Assembly: GCF_900046455.1 (NCBI RefSeq)
Contig: NZ_FCOT01000007.1
Coordinates: forward strand, 1-64,000
From: Cellulomonas timonensis
GTDB taxonomy: Bacteria > Actinomycetota > Actinomycetes > Actinomycetales > Cellulomonadaceae
DNA length: 64,000 nt
Direction of reading: 5' to 3'
Position 1 is the stretch's first letter; every line of letters begins with the position of its first letter. The notes below the pieces were generated by a model. That model saw only the letters and a list, made by a program, of their open reading frames with translations. It made no database searches and had not been told where the DNA came from. The position numbers and the translations under genes are program-made. This document shows, one piece after another, positions 20,401-28,699 of this stretch.

Positions 20401-21381
20401 GTGAATGCTGCCGAGCTCCCCCTGGCCCGGATCCGCACTGACCGGGCGGCAGACGTCAGGTCGCGCCCCGGTCTGATGGCCTCGTTGTTGACCGATCCGG
20501 CCACCCGCGTGCTGTTGGTGCACGCCGGCTCGGTGGCCACCCGCCCCGGCCCGGACGGCCGCCCCGAGCTGACCTTGTTCGGCGCCGGCGAGGCGGCGCT
20601 GCGGGCCCCGGGCGGCCGCCTGCCGGAGGGCTGGGTGTTCCTCGGGTATGACGACGCCGACGGCCTGCCGGGCCTCGCGCCGCATGAGACCCGGCCCGAG
20701 GGCGCCACGCCCTACCTGGCCCGTCTGGTGCCCGACCGCGACACGGCGGTGCTGCTCCGCGGGGACCGGTGGACGCCGCTGCGCGATGTGGGCGTCGAGC
20801 TCTCGGCCCGCGACGCGGGGCTGGCCACCGCCGCTGTCGCCCTCGAGGGGTGGCACTCGCGGCATCCGCGCTGCCCGCGCTGCGGGGGCCTCACGCGGTC
20901 GGAGAGCGGCGGCTGGGGGCGCCGGGGCGGCGACGACGGCAGCGAGCACTATCCGCGCACCGACCCGGCGGTGATCATGGCCGTGGTCGACGAGCAGGAC
21001 CGTCTGCTGCTGGGGCACGGCGCGCTGTGGCCGGAGAACCGGTTCTCGACGCTGGCCGGCTTCGTCGAGCCGGGGGAGTCCATCGAGCACGCGGTGCGCC
21101 GCGAGGTCCGCGAGGAGACGGGCGTCGTCGTGGGCGCCGTGGAGTACCGGGGAAGCCAGCCGTGGCCATTCCCGGCGTCGCTCATGCTCGGGTTCCGGGC
21201 GACGGCGCTGTCCACGGACATCACCGTCGACGGCCTGGAGGTCACCGAGGCCCGGTGGTTCGCCCGCCTGGAGCTGCGCGCGGCGGTGCGCTCGGGAGCC
21301 GTGCAGCTCCCGAGCCGCACGTCGATCGCCCGCGCCCTGATCGAGGACTGGTACGGCTCGGAGCTGCCCGAGCCGCTGTGA
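20401..21381 (+). CDS. nudC: NAD(+) diphosphatase / decapping Nudix hydrolase NudC
   Basis: A 326-residue Nudix enzyme that cleaves NAD(H) to NMN(H) and AMP and, in E. coli, removes NAD caps from RNA. The Nudix box is complete (GFVEPGESIEHAVRREVREE, then TGV, residues 220-243), followed by the NudC-specific SQPWPFPAS (252-260). Only one cysteine pair of the usual four-Cys zinc site is seen (CPRC, 158-161); the stretch where the second should lie reads GGWGRRGGDDGSEHYPR. Start GTG 20401 removes 19 unsupported residues. Convergent with mycoredoxin. A nudC-mycoredoxin-uvrD2 order is also found in mycobacteria. Confidence 0.92.
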   Translation: MNAAELPLARIRTDRAADVRSRPGLMASLLTDPATRVLLVHAGSVATRPGPDGRPELTLFGAGEAALRAPGGRLPEGWVFLGYDDADGLPGLAPHETRPEGATPYLARLVPDRDTAVLLRGDRWTPLRDVGVELSARDAGLATAAVALEGWHSRHPRCPRCGGLTRSESGGWGRRGGDDGSEHYPRTDPAVIMAVVDEQDRLLLGHGALWPENRFSTLAGFVEPGESIEHAVRREVREETGVVVGAVEYRGSQPWPFPASLMLGFRATALSTDITVDGLEVTEARWFARLELRAAVRSGAVQLPSRTSIARALIEDWYGSELPEPL

Positions 21382-21393
21382 CCCCGCCTGGCG

Positions 21394-21654
21394 TCAGTTG
21401 TTGAGCCGCGCCCGCACCTCGGCCAGCGACGGGTTCGTCGCGGAGCTGCCGTCGGGGAACAGCACAGTCGGGACCGTCTGGTTGCCGCCGTTGGCCTGCT
21501 CGACGAACGCCGCCGCGTCGGGGTGCTCCTCGATGTTGACCTCCGTGTAGCCGATCCCGACGGAGTCGAGCTGCGACTTGAGCCGCCGGCAGTACCCGCA
21601 CCAGGTGGTCGAGTACATGGTGATCGTCCCGGCGTCGGGGGTCTGCGTGCTCAT
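21394..21654 (-). CDS. mrx1: Mycoredoxin / glutaredoxin-like protein
   Basis: An 86-residue thioredoxin-fold oxidoreductase. The active site is WCGYC (Cys19 and Cys22), the mycoredoxin-1 form. The cis-proline is in QTVPTVLF and the C-terminal AEVRARLN helix is typical. Mycoredoxins use mycothiol to reduce protein-mycothiol disulfides. The ATG is divergent from uvrD2 with 156 bases between. Its position between nudC and uvrD2 is conserved in actinobacteria. Confidence 0.92.
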   Translation of the reverse strand: MSTQTPDAGTITMYSTTWCGYCRRLKSQLDSVGIGYTEVNIEEHPDAAAFVEQANGGNQTVPTVLFPDGSSATNPSLAEVRARLNN

Positions 21655-21810
21655 GCGTCCTCAGCTCTCTCTCGGGTGACGGCCCGCTCGGTGCGGCCGG
21701 GCCTGCCGCAGGTGAACGCCCTGGGCTGCCCGTTCTCTTCCCAGGCGCCTGGAGCCGGGCGTTGTGGGCGCGGCCCGGAGCGTCGGCGGGGGCTGAGACA
21801 ATCGGTGGCG

Positions 21811-23823
21811 ATGTCTGCTGATGATCTTCTCGAAGCCCTCGACCCCGACCAGCGTGAGGTGGCCCTCGCCCTGACGGGGCCCGTGTGCGTGCTCGCGGGC
21901 GCGGGAACCGGGAAGACGCGGGCCATCACGCACCGCATCGCGTATGGCGTCCGCACGGGTGTGTACCGGCCGACATCTGTGCTCGCCGTGACGTTCACCG
22001 CGCGCGCCGCGGGCGAGATGCGGACCCGCCTGCGCGACCTCGGCGTGGCCGGCGTGCAGGCCCGCACGTTCCACGCCGCGGCGCTGCGCCAGCTCGGGTT
22101 CTTCTGGCCGAAGGTCGTGGGCGGGGCGCCGCCACGCATCCTCGAGCACAAGGCGCCGGTGGTCGCGGAGGCGGCGCAGCGCCTGAACCTGTCCGTCGAC
22201 CGGATCGGTGTGCGGGACCTCGCCTCCGAGATCGAGTGGTCGAAGGTCTCGCTCGTCACGCAGGACGACTACGTGCGGGCCGCCACCGCGCTGGACCGCC
22301 CGGCGCCTGCGGGGTTCGACCGGCAGGCCGTCGCGCGCCTGCTGGACGTCTACGAGCAGGTCAAGACGGAGCGCGGCGTCATCGACTTCGAGGACGTGCT
22401 GCTGTTGCTCGCGGCGCTGCTGGAGAGCCGCGGCGACGTGGCGGCGGAGGTCCGGGCGCAGTACAAGCACTTCGTGGTCGACGAGTACCAGGACGTCTCG
22501 CCGCTGCAGCAGTTCCTGCTCGACCAGTGGCTGGGCGGCCGCCAGGAGATCTGCGTCGTCGGCGACCCGAGCCAGACGATCTACTCGTTCACCGGCGCCA
22601 CCCCGCACCACCTGCTCACGTTCTCCCACACCCGCCCGAAGGCGCAGGTCGTGCGGCTCGTGCGCGACTACCGCTCCACGCCGCAGGTCGTGGGGCTCGC
22701 GAACCGCTTGCTCTCGAAGGCGTCCCGCGGCCAGTCCGGCGCCCACGCGCCGCTCGAGCTCGTGGCGCACCGCCCTGCGGGGCCGCCGGTGGGCTACGTG
22801 GCCTACGACGACGACGACGCCGAGGCCGCCGGGATCGCCACCCGGATCGGACGGTTGATCGCCGCGGGCACGCGCCCGAGCGAGATCGCTGTGCTGTACC
22901 GCACGAACGCGCAGTCGGAGCCCTTCGAGCAGGCGCTCGCGTCCGCCGGGATCGGCTATCTGGTGCGCGGTGGCGACAGGTTCTTCGCCCGCCGGGACGT
23001 GCGGGACGCGATCCTGCTGCTGCGCGGCGCGGGCCGCGCTGCCGGGGCCGACGAGCCCATGCCGCAGCTCGTGCGGGATGTGCTGCTCGCCGTGGGCTGG
23101 GCGCCCGAGCCCCCGGCGGCTCGTGGCGCCGCCCGTGAGCGGTGGGACGCGATGCAGGCGCTGGTGGCGCTCGCGGACGACCTCGCGGCCACGGCTGAGC
23201 GGGAGGGCCGGCAGGCGATGCTCCCCGATCTCGTCGCCGAGCTCGACGAGCGCGCGGCGACGCAGCACGCGCCCACCGTCGAGGGCGTCACCCTGGCCTC
23301 GTTGCACGCCGCCAAGGGGCTGGAGTGGGACGCCGTGTTCCTCGCGGGCATGAGCGAGGGGCTGATGCCGATCTCGCTCGCGGAGACGGACGCGGCGATC
23401 GCCGAGGAGCGCCGCCTGCTGTACGTCGGCATCACCCGGGCCCGCGAGCACCTGGAGTTGTCCTATGCGCGAGCCCGGAACCCCGGCGGGCGGGCGTCGC
23501 GTCGGCGCACCCGCTTCCTGGACGGGCTGTGGACCGACGACAGGCAGTCGCCGCGGACGGGCCGGCCCTCGCGCGCCACGGCCGTCCCCGCCGACGTCGA
23601 CCCCGAGCTCCTGTCCCGGTTGATGGAGTGGCGCGCGCTGGTCGCCACGGAGACCTCGAAGCCCACGTACACGGTGCTGAACGAGGCCGCGCTCATGGGC
23701 ATCGCCGCCCAACGGCCGTCGACGATCGCCGAGCTCGCACGGGTCAACGGCATCGGCCCGGCCAAGATCGACAGGTTCGGGGCGACGCTCCTGGCCATCG
23801 TCGCGGGTGATTCGCCCAGGTGA
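21811..23823 (+). CDS. uvrD2: UvrD2-type ATP-dependent DNA helicase with HRDC domain
   Basis: A 670-residue SF1 helicase. Walker A is AGAGTGKT (29-36); motif II is VVDEYQDVS; then VGDPSQTIYSFTGA, SLHAAKGLEWD and YVGITRAREHLELSYARA. The last 80 residues are an HRDC domain (LLSRLMEWRALVA to IGPAKIDRFG). Mycobacterial UvrD2 has a tetracysteine module between motor and HRDC; here that linker has no cysteine, and I see only two cysteines in the whole protein. Start ATG 21811 opens the family's N-terminus; the frame upstream is noncoding. It is immediately upstream of the whiB7 leader. Role: DNA repair or replication-linked unwinding. Confidence 0.9.
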   Translation: MSADDLLEALDPDQREVALALTGPVCVLAGAGTGKTRAITHRIAYGVRTGVYRPTSVLAVTFTARAAGEMRTRLRDLGVAGVQARTFHAAALRQLGFFWPKVVGGAPPRILEHKAPVVAEAAQRLNLSVDRIGVRDLASEIEWSKVSLVTQDDYVRAATALDRPAPAGFDRQAVARLLDVYEQVKTERGVIDFEDVLLLLAALLESRGDVAAEVRAQYKHFVVDEYQDVSPLQQFLLDQWLGGRQEICVVGDPSQTIYSFTGATPHHLLTFSHTRPKAQVVRLVRDYRSTPQVVGLANRLLSKASRGQSGAHAPLELVAHRPAGPPVGYVAYDDDDAEAAGIATRIGRLIAAGTRPSEIAVLYRTNAQSEPFEQALASAGIGYLVRGGDRFFARRDVRDAILLLRGAGRAAGADEPMPQLVRDVLLAVGWAPEPPAARGAARERWDAMQALVALADDLAATAEREGRQAMLPDLVAELDERAATQHAPTVEGVTLASLHAAKGLEWDAVFLAGMSEGLMPISLAETDAAIAEERRLLYVGITRAREHLELSYARARNPGGRASRRRTRFLDGLWTDDRQSPRTGRPSRATAVPADVDPELLSRLMEWRALVATETSKPTYTVLNEAALMGIAAQRPSTIAELARVNGIGPAKIDRFGATLLAIVAGDSPR

Positions 23824-23893
23824 GGAGGCCTTCCTCCCGGCCGGGTGGAGGTAGCAGGACCGCGACGAGAAACTCGTCGAGGAATTCGCGAAT

Positions 23894-23930
23894 AAAAGAG
23901 TTGTGCCGCTTGATGAGCGACGCATAACCT
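23894..23930 (+). promoter_or_regulatory. Candidate WhiB7-autoregulated promoter
   Basis: TTGTGC (23901-23906) and TAACCT (23925-23930) are 18 bases apart and fit -35 and -10 elements. Three bases upstream of the -35 lies the AT-rich run AATAAAA (23891-23897), striking in this GC-rich sequence. From established work, WhiB7 uses its AT-hook to bind such an A/T block next to the -35 of its own promoter. The 535-base uvrD2-whiB7 gap otherwise holds the upstream ORF and terminator listed next. Confidence 0.65.
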
Positions 23931-24000
23931 GTCTGTCGTCCCTGTAGGAGGGCCGTGCCGAAGAGGCGCAGGCCCGAGTTGAGAGGAGGTGGGTGCCCTG

Positions 24001-24207
24001 ATGGAGACCATGAAGCGCAACGCAATCGACACGATCGCGTACACGCCGCGTCCCGCTGCGCCCATCTCCGGCACGCCCCAGGGCTGGTCGGCACGTGGCG
24101 TCATCGCCCAGGGCTCCACGGTGCTTGCCGCTCGTGGCGTTCGGCGCCGCGCTGGCGCTCTCGCGGCTGCTGCCGGCGGCCCACTCGACTCCGCATTACT
24201 CACCTGA
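24001..24207 (+). CDS. Probable whiB7 leader ORF (regulatory uORF)
   Basis: A 68-codon ORF beginning METMKRNAIDTIAYTP. AGGAGGT (23984-23990) sits ten bases before the ATG, one of the best ribosome sites in the window. It ends TGA at 24207, 22 bases before a terminator hairpin. I recognise no protein family. In mycobacteria and Streptomyces, whiB7/wblC leaders carry a translated upstream ORF whose stalling by ribosome-targeting antibiotics prevents termination and allows whiB7 transcription. Position and architecture match that model, so its job is probably regulatory. A GTG at 23989 in frame is too close to the ribosome site. Confidence 0.65.
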   Translation: METMKRNAIDTIAYTPRPAAPISGTPQGWSARGVIAQGSTVLAARGVRRRAGALAAAAGGPLDSALLT

Positions 24208-24228
24208 CGGTCTGACTGACCGAACTCA

Positions 24229-24271
24229 GGCCGCGGAGTCCTCACACGGACACCGCGGCCTTCGTCTTTCC
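24229..24271 (+). terminator. Intrinsic terminator/attenuator in the whiB7 leader
   Basis: An 8-base stem GGCCGCGG/CCGCGGCC (24229-24236 with 24253-24260), a single A-A mismatch, and an inner 4-base stem GTCC/GGAC enclose a 6-base loop. It is followed by the T-rich TTCGTCTTTCC (24261-24271), one of the few T-rich tails in the window. It lies between the upstream ORF and whiB7, as expected for the conditional terminator. Confidence 0.8.
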
Positions 24272-24358
24272 ACCTGATGTCACAGGGGAGCGGCGCAGGT
24301 CCCGGAGGCTCCGGAACCTCGCATCACGCTCACCAGCTCGACACTTCAGGAGGACATC

Positions 24359-24712
24359 GTGCGGCTCACGACGCTGCTCGACACGGTGAACCAGGGCGGA
24401 TCCGGCCCTTGGCCCCTCGCGCCCGTGCCCACCACCGCCGACGACCAGCAGCAGTTCGACCGGATGATCGCGGGCCTCATCCCGTGCCGCTCGAACGACC
24501 CGGAGCTCTGGTTCGCCGAGCAGACCGCCCAGGTCGAGCAGGCGAAGGCCATGTGCCGCGGCTGTCCGATCATCGAGGGCTGCCTCGCCGGCGCCCTCGA
24601 GCGCGCGGAGCCATGGGGAGTCTGGGGCGGGGAGGTCTTCGTCGCGGGGGCCGTCGTCGCGGTCAAGCGCGGTCGGGGACGCCCGCGCAAGGACGCGGCC
24701 CCGGCCGCCTGA
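24359..24712 (+). CDS. whiB7: WhiB7-type redox-sensing transcriptional activator
   Basis: A 117-residue Wbl protein. Four cysteines for a [4Fe-4S] cluster are at C43, C66, C69 and C75 (MCRGCPIIEGC), followed by EPWGVWGG (84-91) that contacts the primary sigma factor, and a C-terminal AT-hook RGRGRPRK (104-111), which separates WhiB7 from other Wbl proteins. WhiB7 activates intrinsic resistance genes when translation is inhibited. GTG 24359 is preceded by AGGAGGACATC. It is downstream of uvrD2 as in mycobacteria and sits behind a leader with promoter, uORF and attenuator. Confidence 0.93.
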   Translation: MRLTTLLDTVNQGGSGPWPLAPVPTTADDQQQFDRMIAGLIPCRSNDPELWFAEQTAQVEQAKAMCRGCPIIEGCLAGALERAEPWGVWGGEVFVAGAVVAVKRGRGRPRKDAAPAA

Positions 24713-24759
24713 CGCCTGGCGCACATCTCCCGCGCCGCACGCCCACGGCACGGCCCGCC

Positions 24760-25863
24760 TCACCAGCGGCCGGCCGCCGGACCGCGTGCGGAGGCGGGTG
24801 CAGGGGGCACCGCAGGGGGCACCGCAGGGGCAGGGGGCAGGGAGGTGCATCCGCACTGCGGGTGCACCTCCCATCCGCGCGTCTGCGGCAGCACGTCGGG
24901 CATCGCCACCTCGACCGTGGCGCCCCGGGTGCGTGGCGTCCGCCCGTCCAGGTGGGCGAGCACCTCGGCGGCCGCGAGGGCGGCGCAGACGCCGGCGAGG
25001 ACGCCCGGCTCGCCCGGCTCGCCCGGCGGCGGGGGCCCGCGCGGTCGCGCGGCGACGAGCTGCGCGGCGACGGTGGGCCACGCGGCGTCGACGTCGGCGC
25101 GGTGCAGGTCCAGGCAACGCAGGCATGGCCCCTCGCCGGGCACGACGAACGGCCCGACGCTGGCGTCCGCCTCGCGGAGCACCACCGACAGGTGCGTGGC
25201 GCCGCTCGCCACGAGTGCCACGGCCGTGGCGGGGTCAGCGGCCCCGCGCTCCACATGCAGGATCACGTCCGGGCGCTGCCCGGGCGGCAGGGAGACCTCC
25301 ACCTCGGGGGCGATGTCGCGCAGCGCGCGGGCCGCGGCGGAGAGGCGTCGCCCGCCGACGTCGCTCACCCGGTACCCGGAGGCGCCCACATCCAGCGACG
25401 TCACCCACGAGTCGTCGTCGAGCAGGATGGTCCCCACCCCGGACGCCGCGAGTGTCAGTGCCGCGCCCAACCCGGTGCGACCGAGGCCGACGACCCCGAC
25501 CGACCGCCCCGCGCGAGCCCGCACCTGCGCGGCGCCATCGCCGTCGTCGCGTAGCAGCGTCCAGGCCTCGACCTCGGCGGAGGCGCCCGGTCGCAAGGGC
25601 GGCCCGGCCCGCCGTGGGCCGTCCGAGGTGACCTGGGCCGAGCGCAGCGCGTCCGCGAGCTCGCCGGCGCGGGCGGCGGAGACCCCGTGACGGCCCGCCT
25701 CCCGTCTCAGCAGGTCGAGGTCGCCGCCGTGCTCCAGCTCGAGCAGCAGGTCGACCTCCCGCGCGCCGAGGTCCACCAGTCGCACTGCCCACCGAGGGTC
25801 GGCGCCCACCTGCACCTCGGAAGGCCCACGGCGCAGCACGCGCAGTCCAGGACGCAGCCGCAT
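24760..25863 (-). CDS. ThiF/E1-like adenylyltransferase-fold protein
   Basis: A 367-residue protein. The N-terminal 100 residues are a conserved helical region (RVLRRGPSEVQVG, VDLLLELEHGG). A Rossmann nucleotide-binding motif follows, VGVVGLGRTGLGAALTLAASGV. A zinc-like cysteine pair is in GPCLRCLDLHRADVDAAWP, and a final CGC sits in HPQCGCTS. The GPCLRCLDLHR block recurs in TOMM/RiPP cyclodehydratase partners and in the conserved actinobacterial gene next to whiB7. No precursor peptide or YcaO gene is visible nearby. The C-terminus is a Pro/Ala low-complexity tail encoded by a short imperfect repeat at about 24790-24840. ATG 25863 drops 31 unsupported residues. Function unknown. Confidence 0.7.
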   Translation of the reverse strand: MRLRPGLRVLRRGPSEVQVGADPRWAVRLVDLGAREVDLLLELEHGGDLDLLRREAGRHGVSAARAGELADALRSAQVTSDGPRRAGPPLRPGASAEVEAWTLLRDDGDGAAQVRARAGRSVGVVGLGRTGLGAALTLAASGVGTILLDDDSWVTSLDVGASGYRVSDVGGRRLSAAARALRDIAPEVEVSLPPGQRPDVILHVERGAADPATAVALVASGATHLSVVLREADASVGPFVVPGEGPCLRCLDLHRADVDAAWPTVAAQLVAARPRGPPPPGEPGEPGVLAGVCAALAAAEVLAHLDGRTPRTRGATVEVAMPDVLPQTRGWEVHPQCGCTSLPPAPAVPPAVPPAPASARGPAAGRW

Positions 25864-25987
25864 GCGCTCTCCTCCGAGTCGTCGCCCGCACCAGGGCCCG
25901 CGTCCCGGGCCAAGTGGGCCCACCCTGGCACGCGGGGCGGCCTCAACAGCCGTCATCCACAGGGGTGCGGCACGCCCCAGACGCGAA

Positions 25988-26017
25988 CGGGGCGCCGTCC
26001 CGGAGGACGGCGCCCCG
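25988..26017 (-). terminator. Terminator hairpin after the DUF5679 gene
   Basis: Perfect 13-base arms (25988-26000 and 26005-26017) with a 4-base loop lie 20 bases downstream of the small zinc-ribbon gene on the minus strand. On that strand TTCG follows the stem. Confidence 0.75.
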
Positions 26018-26037
26018 TGGAGGCGTGGCGGAGGTGC

Positions 26038-26196
26038 TCAGGCCTTGCCGAGGATCCGGTTCAGCTTGGTGCCGCACACCGGGCAGATGCCCTTGGCCAT
26101 CTTGCGGCCCGACTCGGAGACGACGACGTCACCCTCGGTCTCGCGCTTCTCCTTGCACTTCACGCAGTAGAACTCGCCCGTGTACTTCTCGGCCAT
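26038..26196 (-). CDS. Small zinc-ribbon protein (DUF5679 type)
   Basis: A 52-residue protein below common ORF-length cutoffs. It begins MAEKYTGEFYCVKC, and has a second pair ICPVCG near residue 38, giving a CxxC-(n)-CxxC zinc ribbon. GAGGAGAT lies shortly upstream of the ATG (26196). Highly conserved proteins of this kind occur singly in actinobacteria; their role is unknown and nucleic-acid binding is a guess. It has its own terminator. Confidence 0.85.
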   Translation of the reverse strand: MAEKYTGEFYCVKCKEKRETEGDVVVSESGRKMAKGICPVCGTKLNRILGKA

Positions 26197-26449
26197 GACA
26201 GATCTCCTCGCGATGTCTGGTCACCGGTGGCGGTTGGCGCAGGCCCGGCGGCCCGGCCGGTACTTGGGGGACCCCTCGGCGCGAGCAGGGCCACAGTAAA
26301 CCGTGCGGTAGCCCGAGAAAGGCCGTTCCCGGAGGCGCGCCGAGCACGTCGCCCACCTGGAGTGTGACGAACCGCCTATCACCGCCCGCAACGGGCAGAA
26401 CATGGTGAGTGGGGGCGCCTGGAGCGTCCTAACGGCTACGGTGCTGGTC

Positions 26450-27118
26450 GTGCAGCCGTCCAGCGAGCACCCAGCCAAGCAGGTGCGTCCCCGCGCCGGC
26501 CGAGCGCCCGACGTCGGGTCAGCCACGGCCGCGCTGTCCGACGCCCATGGCCCGGTCGAGGTGCGGCGGTCGCGCAAGAGGCTGCGGACGGTCACCGCCT
26601 ACCGGGAGGGCGACCGCACCATCGTGGCGATCCCGGCGCGGTTCACCCGTGCGCAGGAGCGCGAATGGGTCGCGCGGATGCTCGCACGGCTCGCGAACCA
26701 GGAGCGCCGACGCCGGCCCTCGGACGCCGAGCTCATGCAGCGCGCGGTGGAGCTGTCCACCCGCTACCTCGCGGGCCAGGCGGAACCGGCCAGTGTGGTG
26801 TGGTCCTCGAACCAGGGGCGCCGCTGGGGATCGTGCACCCCGTCCGACCGGACGATCCGGATCTCCGACCGGCTGCGCGGCATGCCGAGCTGGGTGCTCG
26901 ACTACGTGCTGCTGCACGAGCTGGCGCACCTGCTGCACGCGGGCCACGGTCCGGAGTTCTGGGCCGAGCTCGACGCCTATCCGCGCACGGCTCGGGCGCG
27001 CGGGTTCCTGGAGGGGTACTCGTACGGCGAGGAGCACGCCGAGGACCTCCGCGAGGGGCAGGTCCCGGCGGCCCCCGTCGCAGAGGACACCGAGCTCGAG
27101 GCGCGCGAGCAGAACTGA
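26450..27118 (+). CDS. YgjP/M48-like zinc metallopeptidase
   Basis: A 222-residue protein (from GTG 26450) with the metal site LLHELAHLLHAGHGPEFW near residue 160, an HExxH motif with the downstream HGPEFW typical of the YgjP/WLM (DUF45) family. The preceding SSNQGRRWGSCTPSDRTIRIS is also a family hallmark (the RWGSC box). Start is uncertain: ATG-like options at 26402 and GTG at 26441 are in frame, and no good ribosome site is seen. It is convergent with the DUF2342 gene. In other bacteria YgjP-like genes often lie beside type I restriction genes, but none is present here. Confidence 0.8.
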   Translation: MQPSSEHPAKQVRPRAGRAPDVGSATAALSDAHGPVEVRRSRKRLRTVTAYREGDRTIVAIPARFTRAQEREWVARMLARLANQERRRRPSDAELMQRAVELSTRYLAGQAEPASVVWSSNQGRRWGSCTPSDRTIRISDRLRGMPSWVLDYVLLHELAHLLHAGHGPEFWAELDAYPRTARARGFLEGYSYGEEHAEDLREGQVPAAPVAEDTELEAREQN

Positions 27119-27140
27119 CGCGCGGGCGACCGCGCGGGCC

Positions 27141-28628
27141 TCAGGCGCCCTGCGGCCCGCGGCCCTCTTGGGCGTCCGGGTCCGTCGGCTCGTCGTCCGG
27201 GGCGGATTCGGCGTCGGCGTCGGATTGCGCGGCCGCCTCCCCGAAGATCTCCGCCAGCGCACGGTCGACGTCGGCGTGCTCGTCGCTGCGCTCGGACCGG
27301 CGCCGCGCATAGCCCTGCGGGTCGTCGAGGTCGTCGGTGGTCGGCATGAGGTCCGGGTGCTCCCAGACCGCGTCGCGGGCCTCGGGGCCGCCGTCGGCCG
27401 TGATCGCGGCCCACAGTGCTGCCGCGTCCCGCGAGCGGCGGGGGCGCAGCTCGAGGCCGACCAGCGTCGCGAAGGTCTGCTCGGCGGGGCCGCCCGCGGC
27501 ACGGCGGCGGCGGATCATCTCGCGCAGCGCCATCGCGTGGGGCAGATGCGGCAGGGCGGCGACGGAGGTCACCTCGTCGACCCAGCCCTCCACGAGCGCG
27601 AGCGCCGTCTCGAGGCGGGCCAGAGCGGCCTGCTGCTCGGGGGTGGTCTGCGGGGCGAAGACGCCACGTGAGATCGCGGCCTGCAGCGCGGCCGGGTCGG
27701 TGGGGTCGATCGAGCGGACCGCCTCGTCCAGGCTCTCCACGTCGATGCTGATGCCGCGCGCGTAGGCCTCGACGGCGCTGAGCAGGTGGCCTCGCAGCCA
27801 GGAGACGTGCGTGAACAGCCGGGCGTGGGCGGCCTCGCGCAGCGCGAGGAACAGCCGCACCTCGTCCACCGGGGCGTCGAGCCCCTCCGCGAACGCGTCC
27901 ACATTGCTGGGGACGAGGGCCGTCGACGGCTCCCGCACGAGGGGGACGCCGATGTCGGTCAGCCCGAAGACCTCGCGGGAGAGCGTGCCGGAGGCCTGCC
28001 CGACCTGCATGCCGAACACCGCCGAGCCCAGCTGGTGGATGATCTGGCGCGGACCGGCGGCGTCGCCGAGCGGCCCCAGCGCGCGGGGCATGTCCGGCTC
28101 TGCCTCGTCGGGCAGCGTGTCGGCCAGGGCTCCGGCGAGCGCCTCCGTCAGCGAGGAGGCGATGGGCTCCGTGAGGTTGCGCCAGGCCGGCAGGGTCAGC
28201 TCCACCCATTCGGAGCGGCTCAGGGCGCGGGCTGGGCCGCCGCTGGGCGGCAGCTCGGTCGCGGCGTCGAGCCACAGCTCGGCGACGGACAGGGCCTCGG
28301 TGGCCTGACGGGTCTGCTGCGACGTGAGGGACGGGTCGCCCTCGGCGACGGCCGCCTGGCGGGCGACGTCATGCGCGAGGTCCCAGTTCACCGGGCCGTC
28401 GCCGGATGCGGCGAGCAGGCGCTGCACCTGGGCGAGCACCTGTCCGAGGAGCTGGGGATCGTTCGGCAGCCCGGAGGCGGCGGCCAGCGCGGCGGGGTCC
28501 ATGCCCTGGGCGCGGAGCTGGCGCAGGGCCTCCTCGGAGTCGGATCCGAACATCTGGCGCAGGAGCTGTTCCCACTCGGGCGCGCCTTCACCTTCGGGGA
28601 AGGGACCGGCGGGGCGTTCGCTGCTCAT
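27141..28628 (-). CDS. DUF2342 zinc-dependent metalloprotease-like hydrolase
   Basis: A 495-residue protein of the actinobacterial DUF2342 family, sometimes labelled F420-biosynthesis-associated. Its zincin-like helix reads ALREAAHARLFTHVSWLR; the EAAH core is a degenerate HExxH-like motif (ExxHxRxF), and ALVPSNVDAFAEGL precedes it. An acidic C-terminal tail of about 60 residues ends the protein. ATG 28628 (MSSERPAG) is chosen because the upstream extension overlaps the divergent gene's promoter. It sits between the M48-like and epimerase-like genes. Peptidase activity is inferred only. Confidence 0.8.
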   Translation of the reverse strand: MSSERPAGPFPEGEGAPEWEQLLRQMFGSDSEEALRQLRAQGMDPAALAAASGLPNDPQLLGQVLAQVQRLLAASGDGPVNWDLAHDVARQAAVAEGDPSLTSQQTRQATEALSVAELWLDAATELPPSGGPARALSRSEWVELTLPAWRNLTEPIASSLTEALAGALADTLPDEAEPDMPRALGPLGDAAGPRQIIHQLGSAVFGMQVGQASGTLSREVFGLTDIGVPLVREPSTALVPSNVDAFAEGLDAPVDEVRLFLALREAAHARLFTHVSWLRGHLLSAVEAYARGISIDVESLDEAVRSIDPTDPAALQAAISRGVFAPQTTPEQQAALARLETALALVEGWVDEVTSVAALPHLPHAMALREMIRRRRAAGGPAEQTFATLVGLELRPRRSRDAAALWAAITADGGPEARDAVWEHPDLMPTTDDLDDPQGYARRRSERSDEHADVDRALAEIFGEAAAQSDADAESAPDDEPTDPDAQEGRGPQGA

Positions 28629-28699
28629 CGGCGTGCTCCTGGGACGATGGGCTGAGGTGTCCGTCAACGGTAACCACACCCCGCAAGGATCGAGGGACG

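Noticed and set aside
24786-24842. Short tandem GC repeat
   Set aside because: It encodes the Pro/Ala-rich tail of the ThiF-like protein; it is too short and imperfect to be a CRISPR or functional repeat array.
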